This document shows positions 32,406-43,959 of a stretch of 64,000 nucleotides of DNA, piece after piece. Where the stretch lies: the NCBI RefSeq assembly GCF_000819765.1, contig NZ_CDBT01000008.1:273916-337915 (forward strand). The letters run 5' to 3'. The notes under the pieces are model-generated. The model saw only the letters and a list, made by a program, of their open reading frames with translations, ran no database searches and was not told the origin of the DNA. Each line of letters starts with the position of its first letter. The stretch's first letter is position 1. The position numbers and the translations under genes are program-made. Origin of the DNA: Aeromonas bivalvium (lineage in GTDB: Bacteria > Pseudomonadota > Gammaproteobacteria > Enterobacterales > Aeromonadaceae).

Positions 32406-32867
32406 TTGACTACTGAAAAGAAAAGCCTGGGGATCCAGGAAATCATGGATCTGCTGCCGCACCGTTATCCCTTCCTGATGGTGGACAAGGTGGAGCACTA
32501 CGAGATCAGCGATGAGCGCAAGACGCTGCGTGCCATCAAGAACGTCTCGTTCAACGAACCCATTTTTCAGGGACACTTCCCGGCCAAGCCGGTGTTCCCC
32601 GGTGTGCTGATCCTGGAAGCCATGGCCCAGGCCACCGGCATCCTGGCGTTCACCATGGTGGGCAAGCCGTCCCCCAATGAACTCTACTACTTCGCCTCCA
32701 TCGACAATGCCCGCTTCAAGCGCCCGGTCGGTCCTGGCGATCAACTGGTGCTGGACGTGGTATTCCTGAAGGAGCGCCGCGGCATCGCCAAGTTTACCGG
32801 TGTGGCCACCGTCGATGGCGAGGTGGTCTGTACCGCCGAGCTGATGTGTGCCAAACGCGAGGTGTAA
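32406..32867 (+). CDS. fabZ: (3R)-hydroxyacyl-ACP dehydratase FabZ
   Basis: 153 residues from TTG 32406 ([13 protein letters not shown]), the same start codon type used by Escherichia fabZ; TAGGGT lies upstream. It dehydrates 3-hydroxyacyl-ACP in fatty-acid elongation, competing with LpxA and LpxD for hydroxyacyl-ACP. The hot-dog fold motif [20 protein letters not shown] carries catalytic His57 and Glu71. lpxA starts two bases after the stop. Confidence 0.97.
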   Translation: MTTEKKSLGIQEIMDLLPHRYPFLMVDKVEHYEISDERKTLRAIKNVSFNEPIFQGHFPAKPVFPGVLILEAMAQATGILAFTMVGKPSPNELYYFASIDNARFKRPVGPGDQLVLDVVFLKERRGIAKFTGVATVDGEVVCTAELMCAKREV

Positions 32868-32869
32868 TA

Positions 32870-33661
32870 GTGATCGATTCGACAGCCATGATTCACGATA
32901 CTGCCATCGTCCATGAGTCTGCCGTGATAGGTAAAGGGGTTGAAATCGGCCCCTTTACCGTCATTGGTGCCGAAGTGGAGATAGGCGACGATACCTGGGT
33001 GGGTTCCCATGTGGTGATCAAGGGCCCGACCAGGATTGGCCGTGGCAACAAGTTCTTCCAGCACACCTCCATCGGTGAGGATTGCCAGGACAAGAAATAC
33101 GCCGGCGAGCGCACCTTCCTCGAGATCGGCGACAACAACGTGTTTCGCGAGAACTGCACCGTGCATCGCGGCACCACCCAGGACCAGAGCCTGACCAAGG
33201 TGGGCAGCGGCAACCTGTTCATGGTCAACGTCCACGTGGCCCACGACTGCATCATCGGTGACAACTGCATCTTCGCCAACAACGCCACCCTGGCGGGCCA
33301 CGTGGTGATCGGCGATTTCGTCATCTTCGGTGGCCTCTCCGCCATTCACCAGTTCGGCCGGGTCGGCTCCCACGCCTTCGTCGGTGGCTGCGCCGCCCTC
33401 AACAAGGACGTGCCGCCCTACGTGATGGCCGCGGGCAACTATGCCAAGCCGTTCGGGGTCAACTCCGAAGGCCTGCGTCGCCGTGGCTATAGCCCTGAGG
33501 CCATCTCGGCGGTCAAGCGTGCCTACAAGGAGATCTTCCGCTCCGGCAAGACCATCGAAGAGGTGCTGCCCGTGCTGATCGAGATGGCGGCCACAGAGCC
33601 TGCGGTTCAGCTCTATGTGGATTTCCTCAAGGACAACGAGCGTGGCATCATCCGTGCCTGA
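32870..33661 (+). CDS. lpxA: UDP-N-acetylglucosamine acyltransferase LpxA
   Basis: 263 residues from GTG 32870, five bases after GAGGTG. It catalyses the first lipid A step, 3-O-acylation of UDP-GlcNAc. It is a left-handed beta-helix of hexapeptide repeats with catalytic His125 ([11 protein letters not shown]), identical in numbering to Escherichia. The C-terminal helical part starts at ~195. Its last 20 bases overlap the start of lpxB. Confidence 0.97.
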   Translation: MIDSTAMIHDTAIVHESAVIGKGVEIGPFTVIGAEVEIGDDTWVGSHVVIKGPTRIGRGNKFFQHTSIGEDCQDKKYAGERTFLEIGDNNVFRENCTVHRGTTQDQSLTKVGSGNLFMVNVHVAHDCIIGDNCIFANNATLAGHVVIGDFVIFGGLSAIHQFGRVGSHAFVGGCAALNKDVPPYVMAAGNYAKPFGVNSEGLRRRGYSPEAISAVKRAYKEIFRSGKTIEEVLPVLIEMAATEPAVQLYVDFLKDNERGIIRA

Positions 33662-34793
33662 TCCCATCCGCATCGGCATCGTTGCCGGAGAGACCTCCGG
33701 CGACATCCTGGCCGCCGGCCTGGTGCGCGAGCTCAAGGCCCGCTACCCGGACGCGCAGTTTGAAGGGATTGCCGGGCCACGGATGCAGGCGCTCGGGGTC
33801 AAGGCCCTGTTCGAGATGGAAGAGCTCTCCGTCATGGGGATCACCGAGGTGCTGGGCCGTCTGCCCCGCATCCTCAAGGTGCGCCGCGAGCTGCTGCGCC
33901 ACTTCATCGCCAATCCCCCTGACATCTTCGTCGGGGTGGATGCACCGGATTTCAATATCGGGGTGGAGCTGAAACTGCGCCGCGCCGGTATCAAGACGGT
34001 CCACTATGTCAGCCCCTCGGTCTGGGCCTGGCGTCAGGGCCGCATTCACAAGATCAAGGCGGCCACCGACATGGTGCTCGCCTTCCTGCCGTTCGAGAAG
34101 GCGTTCTACGACCGCTTCGACGCCCCCTGTCGCTTCGTCGGCCACACCATGGCGGACGACATCCCCCTGGTACCGGATCAAGGGGCGGTGCGCGCCGAGC
34201 TGGGGCTGGATTCGTCCCGCCGCTGGCTGGCGGTGCTGCCGGGCAGTCGCAGTGCGGAAGTGGGCTTCATGGCGCCCCTGTTTCTCGAGGCCTGCAAGCA
34301 CCTGACGGTGCACAACCCGGATCTCGGCTTCATCGTGCCCCTGGTCAACGGCAAGCGGCGCGAGCAGTTCATGGCCATCAAGGCCGAGGTGGCGCCGGAT
34401 CTCGACATGGTGCTACTGGACGGTCAGGGCCGGGAGGCCATGATCGCCGCCGACGTGGTGATGCTCGCCTCCGGCACCGCGGCGCTGGAAGCCATGCTGG
34501 TGAAAAAACCCATGGTGGTGGGCTACAAGCTCAAGCCCTTCAGCTACTGGCTGGCCCAGTGGCTGGTGAAGACTGACTATGTCTCCCTGCCCAACCTGCT
34601 GGCGGATCAGATGCTGGTGCCCGAGCTCCTTCAGCATGAGTGCACCACGGAGAACCTGGTGGAAGAGGTCAGCAAGCTGCTCGACCATGACAACAGCGAA
34701 CTCATCGCCACCTTCACCCGGTTGCACGAGAAGATCCGCTGCAACGCGGACGTGCAGGCTGCGGAAGCGGTCGCTGCGTTGCTTTACCGCTAG
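33642..34793 (+). CDS. lpxB: Lipid-A-disaccharide synthase LpxB
   Basis: 383 residues from GTG 33642, eight bases after AAGGAC; a GTG at 33654 is an alternative. It joins UDP-diacylglucosamine and lipid X into the lipid A disaccharide. Family blocks: [17 protein letters not shown] at the N-terminus, [25 protein letters not shown] and [11 protein letters not shown]. The start lies inside lpxA, a tight coupling. Confidence 0.97.
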   Translation: MASSVPDPIRIGIVAGETSGDILAAGLVRELKARYPDAQFEGIAGPRMQALGVKALFEMEELSVMGITEVLGRLPRILKVRRELLRHFIANPPDIFVGVDAPDFNIGVELKLRRAGIKTVHYVSPSVWAWRQGRIHKIKAATDMVLAFLPFEKAFYDRFDAPCRFVGHTMADDIPLVPDQGAVRAELGLDSSRRWLAVLPGSRSAEVGFMAPLFLEACKHLTVHNPDLGFIVPLVNGKRREQFMAIKAEVAPDLDMVLLDGQGREAMIAADVVMLASGTAALEAMLVKKPMVVGYKLKPFSYWLAQWLVKTDYVSLPNLLADQMLVPELLQHECTTENLVEEVSKLLDHDNSELIATFTRLHEKIRCNADVQAAEAVAALLYR

Positions 34794-34835
34794 TTGGGCA
34801 GGAATGTGCGCGTAATGCGTGATGTTGTGCTGATA

Positions 34836-34860
34836 CTGGCCCTGCGGGGCCGGTTTTGAT
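34836..34860 (+). terminator. Weak attenuator between lpxB and rnhB
   Basis: The hairpin TGGCCC with GGGGCC around 34837-34851 is followed by GGTTTTGATT. Both flanking genes point the same way. Confidence 0.45.
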
Positions 34861-34873
34861 TCAAGGCTCCGAG

Positions 34874-35464
34874 ATGACGATCGATATTCCCGAAGACAAG
34901 CTGATTGCCGGCGTGGACGAGGTGGGTCGCGGCCCCCTGGTGGGGGACGTGGTCACCGCCGCCGTGATCCTGGATCCCGCCAATCCCATCCCTGGCCTCG
35001 CCGACTCCAAGAAGCTCTCCGAGAAGAAGCGCCTCGCCCTGTACGGCGAGATCAGGGAGAAGGCCCTGGCCTGGGCCATCGGCCGGGCGACGCCCGAAGA
35101 GATAGACAAGCTCAACATACTGCACGCCACCATGCTGGCCATGCAGCGCGCCGTGGCGGGGCTGGCGGTGACGCCCGAGCTGGTCTTCATCGACGGCAAT
35201 CGTTGCCCGGCTTTGCCGATGGAGGCACGCGCCGTGGTCAAGGGGGACAGCCTGGTGGCCGCCATCAGCGCCGCCTCCATCCTCGCCAAGGTGACCCGCG
35301 ACGCCGAGATGACCGAGCTGGACAGCCGCCATCCCGAGTACGGCTTCGCCCGCCACAAGGGCTATCCCACCGCGGAGCACCTTGCCATACTGGCCGAGCG
35401 CGGCCCCCTGCCCGAGTACCGTCAGAGCTTCAAGCCGGTGCGCCGTGCGCTCGGGCAGGAGTGA
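34874..35464 (+). CDS. rnhB: Ribonuclease HII
   Basis: 196 residues from ATG 34874, after AAGGCT; an upstream TTG at 34856 is less likely. It removes RNA from RNA-DNA hybrids and single ribonucleotides from DNA. Acidic metal ligands are in [13 protein letters not shown] (Asp15, Glu16) and [20 protein letters not shown] is also typical. It lies between lpxB and dnaE as in relatives. Confidence 0.96.
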   Translation: MTIDIPEDKLIAGVDEVGRGPLVGDVVTAAVILDPANPIPGLADSKKLSEKKRLALYGEIREKALAWAIGRATPEEIDKLNILHATMLAMQRAVAGLAVTPELVFIDGNRCPALPMEARAVVKGDSLVAAISAASILAKVTRDAEMTELDSRHPEYGFARHKGYPTAEHLAILAERGPLPEYRQSFKPVRRALGQE

Positions 35465-35522
35465 GCCAGCCCCTCACCCATGATGCAATTGACTCTCTCT
35501 TCCGCCAACCCAAGAGGTGACC

Positions 35523-38500
35523 ATGGCCGAGCCTAGCTTTATCCATCTGCGCGTGCATTCCGATTTCTCCATGGTCGACGGCCTGCAGAAGATAGGCCCC
35601 ATCGTGGCCGCCGCCGCCGCCGATGGCCAGGGCGCCCTGGCCCTGACCGATCAGGTCAACATGTGCGGCCTGGTGCGCTTCTACGGCACGGCCCACGGCA
35701 AGGGGATCAAGCCCATCGTCGGGGCCGACTTCTGGGTGCAGAGCCAGGAGCTTGGCGACGAGCTGTTTCGCCTCACCCTGCTGGCCATGGACAACGAGGG
35801 CTACCAGAACATCACACTGCTCATCTCCCGGGCCTATCAGCGCGGCCATGTCCAGGACAAGCCCGTCATCGACAAGGGCTGGCTTGGCGAGCACGCCAAG
35901 GGGGTCATAGTGCTGTCCGGCGGCCGCGAGGGGGACGTGGGCAAGTTCCTGCTCAAGGGCAACCGGCAGATGACGGAGTCCTGTCTCGCCTTCTACCGCC
36001 AGCACTTCCCCGATGCCTACTATCTGGAGCTGCTGCGCACCGAGCGCCCGGATGAGGAGGTCTACCTGCACATGGCGGTGGCGATCGCCACCGAGTTCGA
36101 CCTGCCGGTGGTGGCCACCAACGAGGTGGTATTCCTCGAGGCCGAAGACTTCGATGCCCACGAGATCCGGGTCGCCATCCATGACGGCTACACCCTGGCG
36201 GACAAGCGCCGGCCGCGCAACTACAGCCCCAAGCAGTATCTGCGCAGCCAGGCCGAGATGCTGGAGCTCTTCGCCGACATCCCGGAGGCGTTGGCGAACA
36301 CGGTGGAGATCGCCAAGCGCTGCAACGTGACCGTGCGCCTGGGGGAATATTTTCTGCCCAACTTCCCCACCGGCGACATGACCACGGAAGAGTTCCTGGT
36401 GATGAAATCGAAGGAAGGGCTGGAGGAGCGTCTCGCGTTTCTGTTCCCGGATCCGGCGGTACGGGCCGAGCGCCGTCCCGAGTATGACGAGCGTCTCGAC
36501 ATCGAGCTCAAGGTGATCAACCAGATGGGCTTCCCCGGTTACTTCCTCATCGTGATGGAGTTTATCCAGTGGTCCAAGGACAACGGCATCCCGGTGGGGC
36601 CGGGCCGGGGCTCGGGGGCGGGATCGCTCGTGGCCTATGCCCTCAAGATCACCGACCTGGATCCGCTCGAGTTTGATCTGCTGTTCGAACGTTTTCTGAA
36701 CCCCGAGCGGGTCTCCATGCCCGACTTCGACGTCGATTTCTGCATGGACCGACGGGACGAGGTGATCGACCACGTGGCCGACATGTATGGCCGGGATGCG
36801 GTGTCCCAGATCATCACCTTCGGCAGCATGGCGGCCAAGGCGGTGGTGCGGGACGTAGGAAGGGTGCTGGGTCACCCCTACGGCTTCGTGGATCGCATCT
36901 CCAAGCTCATTCCGCCGGATCCCGGCATGACCCTGGCCAAGGCGTTCGAGGCCGAGCCCAAGCTGCCGGAGCTCTACGAGCAGGACGAGGAGGTGAAAGA
37001 CCTCATCGACATGGCCCGCCGACTGGAGGGGATCACCCGCAACGCTGGTAAACACGCCGGTGGCGTGGTGATAGCCCCCACCAAGATCACCGATTTTGCG
37101 CCCCTCTATTGCGACAGCGAGGGCCAGCACCCGGTCACCCAGTTCGACAAGAACGACGTGGAGTACGCCGGCCTGGTGAAGTTCGACTTCCTGGGGCTGC
37201 GAACGCTCACCATCATCGACTGGGCCCTTGGCATGATAAACCCGCGCCTGGCCAAGGAGGGCAAGCCGCCGGTCGACATCGCCGCCATCCCCATCGACGA
37301 CAAGAAATCGTTCGACCTGTTGCAGCGCTTCGAGACCACGGCGGTGTTCCAGCTCGAATCCCGCGGCATGAAGGATCTCATCAAGCGGCTGCAGCCCGAC
37401 TGCTTCGAAGACATGATCGCCCTGGTGGCCCTGTTCCGTCCGGGCCCGCTCCAGTCCGGCATGGTGGACAACTTCATCGAGCGAAAGCACGGTAAAGAAG
37501 CCATCTCCTACCCGGACGAGAAGTGGCAGCACGAGAGTCTCAAACCCATACTCGAGCCCACCTACGGCATCATCCTCTACCAGGAGCAGGTGATGCAGAT
37601 AGCCCAGACTCTGGCGGGCTACACCCTGGGTGGCGCGGACATGCTGCGCCGGGCCATGGGCAAGAAGAAACCCGAGGAGATGGCCAAGCAGCGGGCCGGC
37701 TTCGAGGAGGGGGCGGTCAAGAACGGCGTCGACGGCGAGCTAGCGATGAAGATCTTCGATCTGGTGGAGAAATTCGCCGGTTACGGCTTCAACAAGTCTC
37801 ACTCCGCCGCCTATGCCCTGGTCTCCTACCAGACCCTCTGGCTCAAGACCCACTTCCCGGCCGAGTTCATGGCGGCGGTGATGACCGCCGACATGGACAA
37901 CACCGACAAGATAGTGACGCTGGTGGACGAGTGTCAGCGCATGGGGCTCACCGTGATACCGCCGGACGTGAACACGGGCCGCTATCGCTTCAGCGTCAAC
38001 GAGGACGGCCACATCGTCTACGGCATAGGTGCGGTGAAGGGGGTGGGGGAAGGCCCTATCGACGCCATCCTCAGCGCCCGGGATCAGGACGGCCCCTTCC
38101 GGGATCTGTTCGACTTCTGCAACCGGGTCGACATCAAGAAGATCAACAAGCGGGTGATGGAAAAACTCATCTACTCCGGCGCCATGGACCGGCTCGGCCC
38201 CCACCGCGCCGCCCTGATGGCGACCCTGGAAGAAGCCATGCGCGCCGCCGAGCAGCATGCCAAGGCCCAGGCGTTCGGTCAGGTGGACATGTTCGGGGTA
38301 CTGACCCAGGAGATAGACGACGTCAAGAAGGCGTTCGCCAACGTGCCCCACTGGCCGGACAAGGTCTGGCTGGAGGGGGAACGGGAGACCCTGGGCCTCT
38401 ATCTCACCGGTCACCCCATCAACCAGTACAGCGGCGAGCTGCGTCGCTATACGTCGGGGCGGTTGTGCGACCTGCACCCCACCTCCCGGGATACGGTGAC

Positions 38501-39002
38501 CACGGCGGCGGGGCTGGTGATCGCGGCCCGCAGCATGGTGACCAAGCGCGGCAACAAGATGGGGATCTTCACCCTGGACGACAGATCCGGGCGTCTGGAC
38601 GTGACCCTGTTCAGCGAAGCGCTGGAAAAGTACGAAGAATTGATGCAAAAAGACCGTATTTTGGTGGTTTCTGGACAGGTCAGCTTTGATGACTTCTCCG
38701 GTGGCCTTAAAATGTCGGCCCGTGAAGTACTGGATATCAACGATGCGAGGGAACGATTCGCCAGAGCGATCCGCATCTTCCTCGACGAACAACGGATAGA
38801 TGAACGCTTTTTTCAGCGTTTTAACGAGATTTTGGAACCCGCCCGTGCCGGAGTCTGTCCGGTTCAGGTACACTATCGGCGCCCCGGCTCCCGGGTGCGA
38901 CTGACCCTTGGTACCGAGTGGCGGGTGACGCCCACCGATCAACTGATAGATGACTTGCGCGTCCTGCTGGGACGAGAGCGGGTGGAATTGGTTTTTGATT
39001 AG
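35523..39002 (+). CDS. dnaE: DNA polymerase III alpha subunit
   Basis: 1159 residues (Escherichia 1160). It is the replicative polymerase. The N-terminal PHP domain starts [15 protein letters not shown]; the catalytic palm has [15 protein letters not shown] around residue 400 and later acidic residues; a helix-hairpin-helix region lies near 820-860 and an OB fold near 1000-1070. The ATG at 35523 follows AAGAGG. No insertion or truncation seen. Confidence 0.98.
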   Translation: MAEPSFIHLRVHSDFSMVDGLQKIGPIVAAAAADGQGALALTDQVNMCGLVRFYGTAHGKGIKPIVGADFWVQSQELGDELFRLTLLAMDNEGYQNITLLISRAYQRGHVQDKPVIDKGWLGEHAKGVIVLSGGREGDVGKFLLKGNRQMTESCLAFYRQHFPDAYYLELLRTERPDEEVYLHMAVAIATEFDLPVVATNEVVFLEAEDFDAHEIRVAIHDGYTLADKRRPRNYSPKQYLRSQAEMLELFADIPEALANTVEIAKRCNVTVRLGEYFLPNFPTGDMTTEEFLVMKSKEGLEERLAFLFPDPAVRAERRPEYDERLDIELKVINQMGFPGYFLIVMEFIQWSKDNGIPVGPGRGSGAGSLVAYALKITDLDPLEFDLLFERFLNPERVSMPDFDVDFCMDRRDEVIDHVADMYGRDAVSQIITFGSMAAKAVVRDVGRVLGHPYGFVDRISKLIPPDPGMTLAKAFEAEPKLPELYEQDEEVKDLIDMARRLEGITRNAGKHAGGVVIAPTKITDFAPLYCDSEGQHPVTQFDKNDVEYAGLVKFDFLGLRTLTIIDWALGMINPRLAKEGKPPVDIAAIPIDDKKSFDLLQRFETTAVFQLESRGMKDLIKRLQPDCFEDMIALVALFRPGPLQSGMVDNFIERKHGKEAISYPDEKWQHESLKPILEPTYGIILYQEQVMQIAQTLAGYTLGGADMLRRAMGKKKPEEMAKQRAGFEEGAVKNGVDGELAMKIFDLVEKFAGYGFNKSHSAAYALVSYQTLWLKTHFPAEFMAAVMTADMDNTDKIVTLVDECQRMGLTVIPPDVNTGRYRFSVNEDGHIVYGIGAVKGVGEGPIDAILSARDQDGPFRDLFDFCNRVDIKKINKRVMEKLIYSGAMDRLGPHRAALMATLEEAMRAAEQHAKAQAFGQVDMFGVLTQEIDDVKKAFANVPHWPDKVWLEGERETLGLYLTGHPINQYSGELRRYTSGRLCDLHPTSRDTVTTAAGLVIAARSMVTKRGNKMGIFTLDDRSGRLDVTLFSEALEKYEELMQKDRILVVSGQVSFDDFSGGLKMSAREVLDINDARERFARAIRIFLDEQRIDERFFQRFNEILEPARAGVCPVQVHYRRPGSRVRLTLGTEWRVTPTDQLIDDLRVLLGRERVELVFD

Positions 39003-39018
39003 AGGATCTATAGGCCCT

Positions 39019-39969
39019 ATGAGTCTTTTTCTGGATTTTGAACAGCCGATTGCCGAGTTGCAGGCGCAGATCGATGAACTCCGCCATGTGAGTGAGCACA
39101 ACAGTGCCGTCGATCTCAATGAGGACATTCGTCGGCTGGAGAAGAAAAACGAAGAGCTGACCAAGAAGATCTTCGGCGATCTGGGTGCCTGGCAGGTGTC
39201 CCAGATGGCGCGTCATCCTCAGCGTCCCTACACCTTCGACTACATCGAGCAGATCTTCACCGACTTCGACGAACTGGCCGGGGATCGCGCCTACGCCGAT
39301 GACAAGGCCATCGTCGGCGGCATCGCCCGTCTCGACGGCGAGCCCGTGATGATCATCGGTCACCAGAAGGGTCGCGAGACCAAGGAGAAGATCAAGCGCA
39401 ACTTCGGCATGCCGCGCCCGGAAGGGTACCGCAAGGCCATGCGCCTGATGGAGATGGCCGAGCGCTTCAAGATGCCGATCATCACCTTCATCGACACCCC
39501 GGGTGCCTACCCCGGCGTGGGCGCCGAGGAGCGCGGCCAGTCCGAGGCCATCGCCCGCAACCTGAAAGTGATGGCCGGTCTGACCGTGCCCGTGGTCTGC
39601 ACCGTGATAGGGGAAGGCGGATCCGGCGGCGCCCTGGCCATCGGCGTCGGCGATCGGGTCAACATGCTGCAATACTCCACCTACTCCGTCATCTCGCCGG
39701 AAGGGTGCGCCTCCATCCTGTGGAAGAGCGCCGACAAGGCGCCGGTGGCCGCCGATGCCATGGGCATCACCGCCCAGCGCCTCAAGGAGCTCAAACTCAT
39801 CGACAGCATCGTCGAGGAGCCCCTCGGCGGCGCCCACCGCGACGTGCCCCTGATGGCCGAGCGCCTCAAGGCCCGCATCAAGCAGGATCTCGAGGCCCTG
39901 CGCCCCCTGGACAGCGAGCAATTGCTGGAGCAGCGCTACCAGCGTCTGCTGGGCTACGGCTACTGCTAA
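39019..39969 (+). CDS. accA: Acetyl-CoA carboxylase carboxyltransferase subunit alpha
   Basis: 316 residues. With AccD it transfers the carboxyl group from biotin to acetyl-CoA, giving malonyl-CoA for the fatty acids used by FabZ, LpxA and LpxD. The crotonase-like core has [21 protein letters not shown] and [15 protein letters not shown]. It is the last gene of the long plus-strand block and ends at a strong terminator. Confidence 0.98.
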   Translation: MSLFLDFEQPIAELQAQIDELRHVSEHNSAVDLNEDIRRLEKKNEELTKKIFGDLGAWQVSQMARHPQRPYTFDYIEQIFTDFDELAGDRAYADDKAIVGGIARLDGEPVMIIGHQKGRETKEKIKRNFGMPRPEGYRKAMRLMEMAERFKMPIITFIDTPGAYPGVGAEERGQSEAIARNLKVMAGLTVPVVCTVIGEGGSGGALAIGVGDRVNMLQYSTYSVISPEGCASILWKSADKAPVAADAMGITAQRLKELKLIDSIVEEPLGGAHRDVPLMAERLKARIKQDLEALRPLDSEQLLEQRYQRLLGYGYC

Positions 39970-39993
39970 GCCCTCGCCGTCCTGGCGCTGTCG

Positions 39994-40025
39994 AAGGCCC
40001 CCGCAATGCGGGGGCCTTCTTGTTT
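39994..40025 (+). terminator. Terminator after accA
   Basis: An 11-bp stem AAGGCCCCCGC (39994-40004) and GCGGGGGCCTT (40008-40018) is followed by CTTGTTTT. Confidence 0.9.
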
Positions 40026-40372
40026 TCGGGGTTGGCTGCCCGGATGAAAATCCTGCCCACATGGCTATCTGCCAGCACTATATCTGCCGGCACTGTCTGC
40101 CAAAACCCCTTCTTGGATCAATTCAGCGGTGATTGGTGGGCAAAAGAGGTGGGTTCTGGCGCCCGCTTTGCTTACAGTATTCCCCCTTCCGATCTCACCG
40201 ATTGGAAGACCCGCAAGGATGCCCGCAGACCCAAACCGAGTGGCCCGCCCACTCTGATGCAAGGAGGCGCCCACCCTGCGGCAGACCCTCTTTGCCAAGA
40301 TCCTGCCTCGTCGACCACTCAGGGTGTGTGCCACTCGCATCTGGCCTTCTCTTCATCTGCTGCGAGTGAACC
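40026..40372. other. Intergenic region between accA and cadC
   Basis: No convincing gene. It holds a short tandem repeat (40066-40101) made of two 15-bp copies, TATCTGCCAGCACTA and TATCTGCCGGCACTG, plus the partial copy TCTGCC. The cadC promoter must be in the rest, but I see no strong match. Confidence 0.5.
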
Positions 40373-41896
40373 ATGAGCGAATCGGTTATTGAGATCCATG
40401 ACTGGACCCTGAAGGTGGATGACAACCTGCTGTGTCGCCCCGACCGCGAGGTCTACCTCGAACCCAGGCTGGTCAACCTGCTGCGCTTTCTGGCCCGCCA
40501 TGCCGGCACTGTGTTCGGCCGCGACTGCCTCATCGACGAGGTGTGGGATGGCGCCGAGGTGACCGATCAGGTGGTGACCCAGTCCATCTTCGAGTTGCGC
40601 AAACTCTTGAAAGACGGCCGCCCCGACGCGACCGACTATATCGTCACAGTGCCAAAACGGGGCTACAAGCTGGTGGCGCCGGTGCGAACGGTCCCGCCGC
40701 TCTCCCAGGGGGCGGCCGATGATGGAGCCCCTGCGGCGGCGTTGCCGCCCATGCAGGCCCCATCGGCCTGTGCCGAGCCTGCGCCGCCTGGCCCGGCCCC
40801 CTTCCCGGCCGGGCCCCTGACCCGCGCCATCTCGGCTCGGGCCAAGGATCCCCGCAGCCGCGCCAGGATGTTTGGCTTCGATCTCTTCGTGGTCCTGGTG
40901 CTGATCGCCATGGTGAGCCTGCTCAGTTATCAGGGGGCCAGCCCCAGGGTGCGCGCCATGCTGGATCCCCATCTGCTGGTGTTTCGCTTCCACGCCGGCA
41001 TGGATGGCAATAACGAGAACGTGCGCCTGGCCGACGGCATCACCCGTGCCCTGATGGGGGAGGTGGCGGCCGCCACGGCGCTGCGGGTGCAGTACGGCGC
41101 CACCAACCCGACGGGGGGCATACTGCCCGGCAAGGAGCTGAGCGTACGGGTCAGCCGCCAGCCACGGGGCACCTATCTGGATCTGGAGTACCGCAACCTC
41201 AACACCAACCGGGTGCTGTTCAGTCAGCAGTACCAGCTCAGCCGCCACAAGGTGCACCAGGTCTTGCAGGCGAGCAGTCAGGATCTGCTGCGCGCCCTGG
41301 ACAGGCCCGAGGTGGTGCCCGGCATGGGCTGGCCCACCGATGACGCCTCCCTGATGGCCATGATGGAGGCGCGCTACTACATCAACAGCCGGGATCCCGT
41401 GGCCCTCAGGCGCGGCATAGTGCTGCTCGACCAGGCCCTCGCCAGTCAGCCCGATCAGCCCCTGCTGCTGGCGGAGCGCTATCTGGCCGGCGAGGCGCTG
41501 GCGACCCTGGCGGGCAAGTCCGAGAGCGATCGTCTGCTGGAGACAGGCAGCCGCCTCGCCGTCCTGGTACGGGGGGAGGGGCCACTGCCCGCCCGGGTGT
41601 GGGAGGCGCTGACCCTGCAGGCCATCCTGGGGGGGCAGCCGCAACAGGCCGGCTATCTGCTGGCGCGGGCCGCCAGCCGGGGCCGCTCCGTGCTCTATTA
41701 CATATTGCAGGGCAAGCTGGCGGAGCTGGACGGTCGCCCCGAGGCGGCGGGGGATGCCTACAGTCAGGCCTTCCTGATGGAGGCGACCGAGCAGACCTAT
41801 CTGCTCTGCCAGCAACTGGGTTTTTACAGCAACATGGAGACCCTGACTCCCGCCCTGTTCAATGGGCTGGGCCAGAGCAAGGTGAAGCTCTTCTAA
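40373..41896 (+). CDS. cadC: Membrane-integrated transcriptional activator CadC
   Basis: 507 residues (Escherichia 512). It is an acid and lysine-responsive one-component regulator of cadBA. An N-terminal OmpR-type winged helix (~1-105; LIDEVWDGAEVTDQVVTQSI and the wing VPKRGYKL) is followed by a Pro/Ala-rich cytoplasmic linker (~105-160), one transmembrane helix at ~167-187 and a periplasmic domain to the end. The periplasmic part has only one cysteine (near ~485), so the regulatory disulfide of Escherichia CadC (Cys208-Cys272) cannot form. A GTGAACC context precedes the ATG; no clear ribosome site. Confidence 0.93.
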   Translation: MSESVIEIHDWTLKVDDNLLCRPDREVYLEPRLVNLLRFLARHAGTVFGRDCLIDEVWDGAEVTDQVVTQSIFELRKLLKDGRPDATDYIVTVPKRGYKLVAPVRTVPPLSQGAADDGAPAAALPPMQAPSACAEPAPPGPAPFPAGPLTRAISARAKDPRSRARMFGFDLFVVLVLIAMVSLLSYQGASPRVRAMLDPHLLVFRFHAGMDGNNENVRLADGITRALMGEVAAATALRVQYGATNPTGGILPGKELSVRVSRQPRGTYLDLEYRNLNTNRVLFSQQYQLSRHKVHQVLQASSQDLLRALDRPEVVPGMGWPTDDASLMAMMEARYYINSRDPVALRRGIVLLDQALASQPDQPLLLAERYLAGEALATLAGKSESDRLLETGSRLAVLVRGEGPLPARVWEALTLQAILGGQPQQAGYLLARAASRGRSVLYYILQGKLAELDGRPEAAGDAYSQAFLMEATEQTYLLCQQLGFYSNMETLTPALFNGLGQSKVKLF

Positions 41897-41944
41897 CACT
41901 GGGGCCCTTGTCTCCTTTCGGGCGGTTCTGTGGCCAGCCCCTTG

Positions 41945-41978
41945 CACAGGCTGCCTTCGGGCGGCCTGTGTCGTTTCT
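41945..41978 (+). terminator. Probable terminator after cadC
   Basis: An 11-bp stem (CACAGGCTGCC at 41945-41955, GGCGGCCTGTG at 41960-41970, one G-T pair) with a TTCG loop is followed by TCGTTTCT. Confidence 0.7.
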
Positions 41979-42548
41979 GCCTGTCTCAATCCTGCTTGTC
42001 CGCCAGCTTGAATAGCCAGTTTTGGCGCAGCCTGATTTGTTTCCTGCTGTTCACCACGCTATCTCACCGTGAATGTGGCTATGGCCTGCCCATTGTCGGA
42101 AACAGAGTATGGCCGCTGAGGTTTGCTGCCACGTCGAGGGTTGCCACTGTCTTATTGCTGGCCGGATAGGGATGAGCGGCCACGTCATGGCTCAGAGGGC
42201 GTTTGGATGCCCACAAGGGGAGGGTGGCGCTATGAGAGTCCCTTTCTCTCGGGTGTGTCCCGGGAAAAACATCAAGGGGGCCGGATAAGGGAGTGATCAA
42301 GGGGCGAAAACCAGATTGCCGGATATCAAGGTTTTATCAAGCTGCTGGCGAGAATGCTCTCAAGGCTCTGTTTTTAAATGTGTTTTTTAATGGCTGCGAG
42401 GCAGCGAAAAAAAACGGCTCATATTTTTATCCGTTAGCGGTTCCTTATGTTTTCCGGGGGGCAGAGGCCTAGTCTGTGGCCATTCGTTGGCGGGGTGCTG
42501 CCCAGTAGTGCATGGGATGCCCCGACCTTTCACTGCCCCGGAGATCTT
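41979..42548 (+). promoter_or_regulatory. cadBA promoter region
   Basis: 570 bases without a supported gene. The part from about 42290 to 42440 is AT-rich with A and T runs, as expected of CadC and H-NS binding DNA at Pcad in Escherichia. I do not recognise exact operator copies. The ribosome site for cadB is GGAG at 42539-42542. Confidence 0.5.
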
Positions 42549-43883
42549 ATGTCCCTCGATACGAGCAAGAAGATCGGCCTCATCGCCTGTACAGGTGTGG
42601 TGGCCGGCAACATGATGGGGAGCGGCATCGCGCTGCTGCCTTCGGCCCTGGCCACCATAGGTTCCATTTCTGTGTTCAGCTGGGCCATCTGCCTGGTGGG
42701 CGCCATGGGCCTGGCCTTCGTCTTCGCCCGCCTCGCCACCAAGAACCCGCAAGAGGGAGGCCCCATCGCCTACGCCGGCGAGATCTCTCCTGTGTTCGGC
42801 TTCCAGACCGGCGTGCTCTACTACCACGCCAACTGGATAGGCAACCTGGCCATCGCCATCACAGGGGTCTCCTACCTCTCGGTCTTCTTCCCCATCCTCA
42901 ATGACCCCATACCGGCATCGGTCGCCACCATAGCCGCGGTCTGGATCTTTACCCTGGTCAACCTGCTTGGCGGCAGCTGGGTGAGCCGGCTCTGTACCCT
43001 GGGTCTGGTGCTGATCCTGCTGCCCGTGGTGGGCACAGCCCTGATCGGCTGGGGCCACTTCGACCCCGAGCTCTACCGCCAGAACTGGAACACCACCAGC
43101 GGCAGCGATCTGCATGCGGTGATCAGTGCCGTGCTGATCTGCCTCTGGTCCTTCGTCGGCGTCGAGTCTGCCGCGGTCTCCTCGGGCATGGTGAAGGATC
43201 CCAAGCGCACCGTTCCCCTTGCCACCATGCTGGGTACCGGCATCGCCGGTGTCATCTACATACTCTCCACCCAGGTGATCGGCGGCATGTTCCCGGCCGG
43301 GGAAGTGGCGGCTTCCGGCGCGCCGTTCGCCATGGCCTCCTCCGCCATCTTTGGTGACTGGTCAGCTCCCTTCGTGTCTGCCTTTACCGCCCTGGCCTGT
43401 TTCACCTCCCTGGGCTCCTGGATGATGCTGGTGGGCGAGGCGGGCAAGCGCGCCGCCAACGACGGCAACTTCCCGAAGATCTACGGCGAAGTGGACAAGA
43501 ACGGCGTGGCCAAGAAGGGGTTGATCCTCGGCTCCCTCAAGATGACGGCGCTGATGGTGGTGCTGACCGCCTTCACCTCCCACTCCGCCCACGCCGCCGA
43601 CTTGTTCAACGTGCTGACCACGGATGCTGTGCTGCTGACCATGCTGCCCTACTTCTACTCCAGCATTAACCTCATCCGTTTCGAGGGCATGACCTCCCGC
43701 AGCATGGGCACCATGATCTTCTCCGGTGTGGCCTGCGTCTTCTGCCTGGTGGCCCTGATGGGGGCCCAGGGTTCCAACCTCACAGCTACCTTCGTGGTGT
43801 CGCTCATCATCCTGATGTTCTACGCCAAGAAACAGGGTCTGTGTCAGCACGACGCCCTGCTCAAAGAACAAGCCAGCCACTGA
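42549..43883 (+). CDS. cadB: Cadaverine/lysine antiporter CadB
   Basis: 444 residues, identical in length to Escherichia CadB. It is an APC-superfamily inner-membrane transporter that exports cadaverine and imports lysine. About 12 hydrophobic helices; the first carries GVVAGNMMGSGIALLPS, the substrate loop of this family. The ATG at 42549 follows GGAG by six bases. cadA follows after 76 bp on the same transcript. Confidence 0.97.
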   Translation: MSLDTSKKIGLIACTGVVAGNMMGSGIALLPSALATIGSISVFSWAICLVGAMGLAFVFARLATKNPQEGGPIAYAGEISPVFGFQTGVLYYHANWIGNLAIAITGVSYLSVFFPILNDPIPASVATIAAVWIFTLVNLLGGSWVSRLCTLGLVLILLPVVGTALIGWGHFDPELYRQNWNTTSGSDLHAVISAVLICLWSFVGVESAAVSSGMVKDPKRTVPLATMLGTGIAGVIYILSTQVIGGMFPAGEVAASGAPFAMASSAIFGDWSAPFVSAFTALACFTSLGSWMMLVGEAGKRAANDGNFPKIYGEVDKNGVAKKGLILGSLKMTALMVVLTAFTSHSAHAADLFNVLTTDAVLLTMLPYFYSSINLIRFEGMTSRSMGTMIFSGVACVFCLVALMGAQGSNLTATFVVSLIILMFYAKKQGLCQHDALLKEQASH

Positions 43884-43959
43884 TCCCCTTTTCCTTTTCC
43901 ATGCGCTCTTCACTCACCATCCCTGATGGAGAGCGCCTCTTCACGTGTGGAGCATCAAG

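Noticed and set aside
41930-42300. Short plus-strand reading frames between cadC and cadB
   Set aside because: They have no ribosome sites or family resemblance, and the region is better read as terminator plus promoter DNA.
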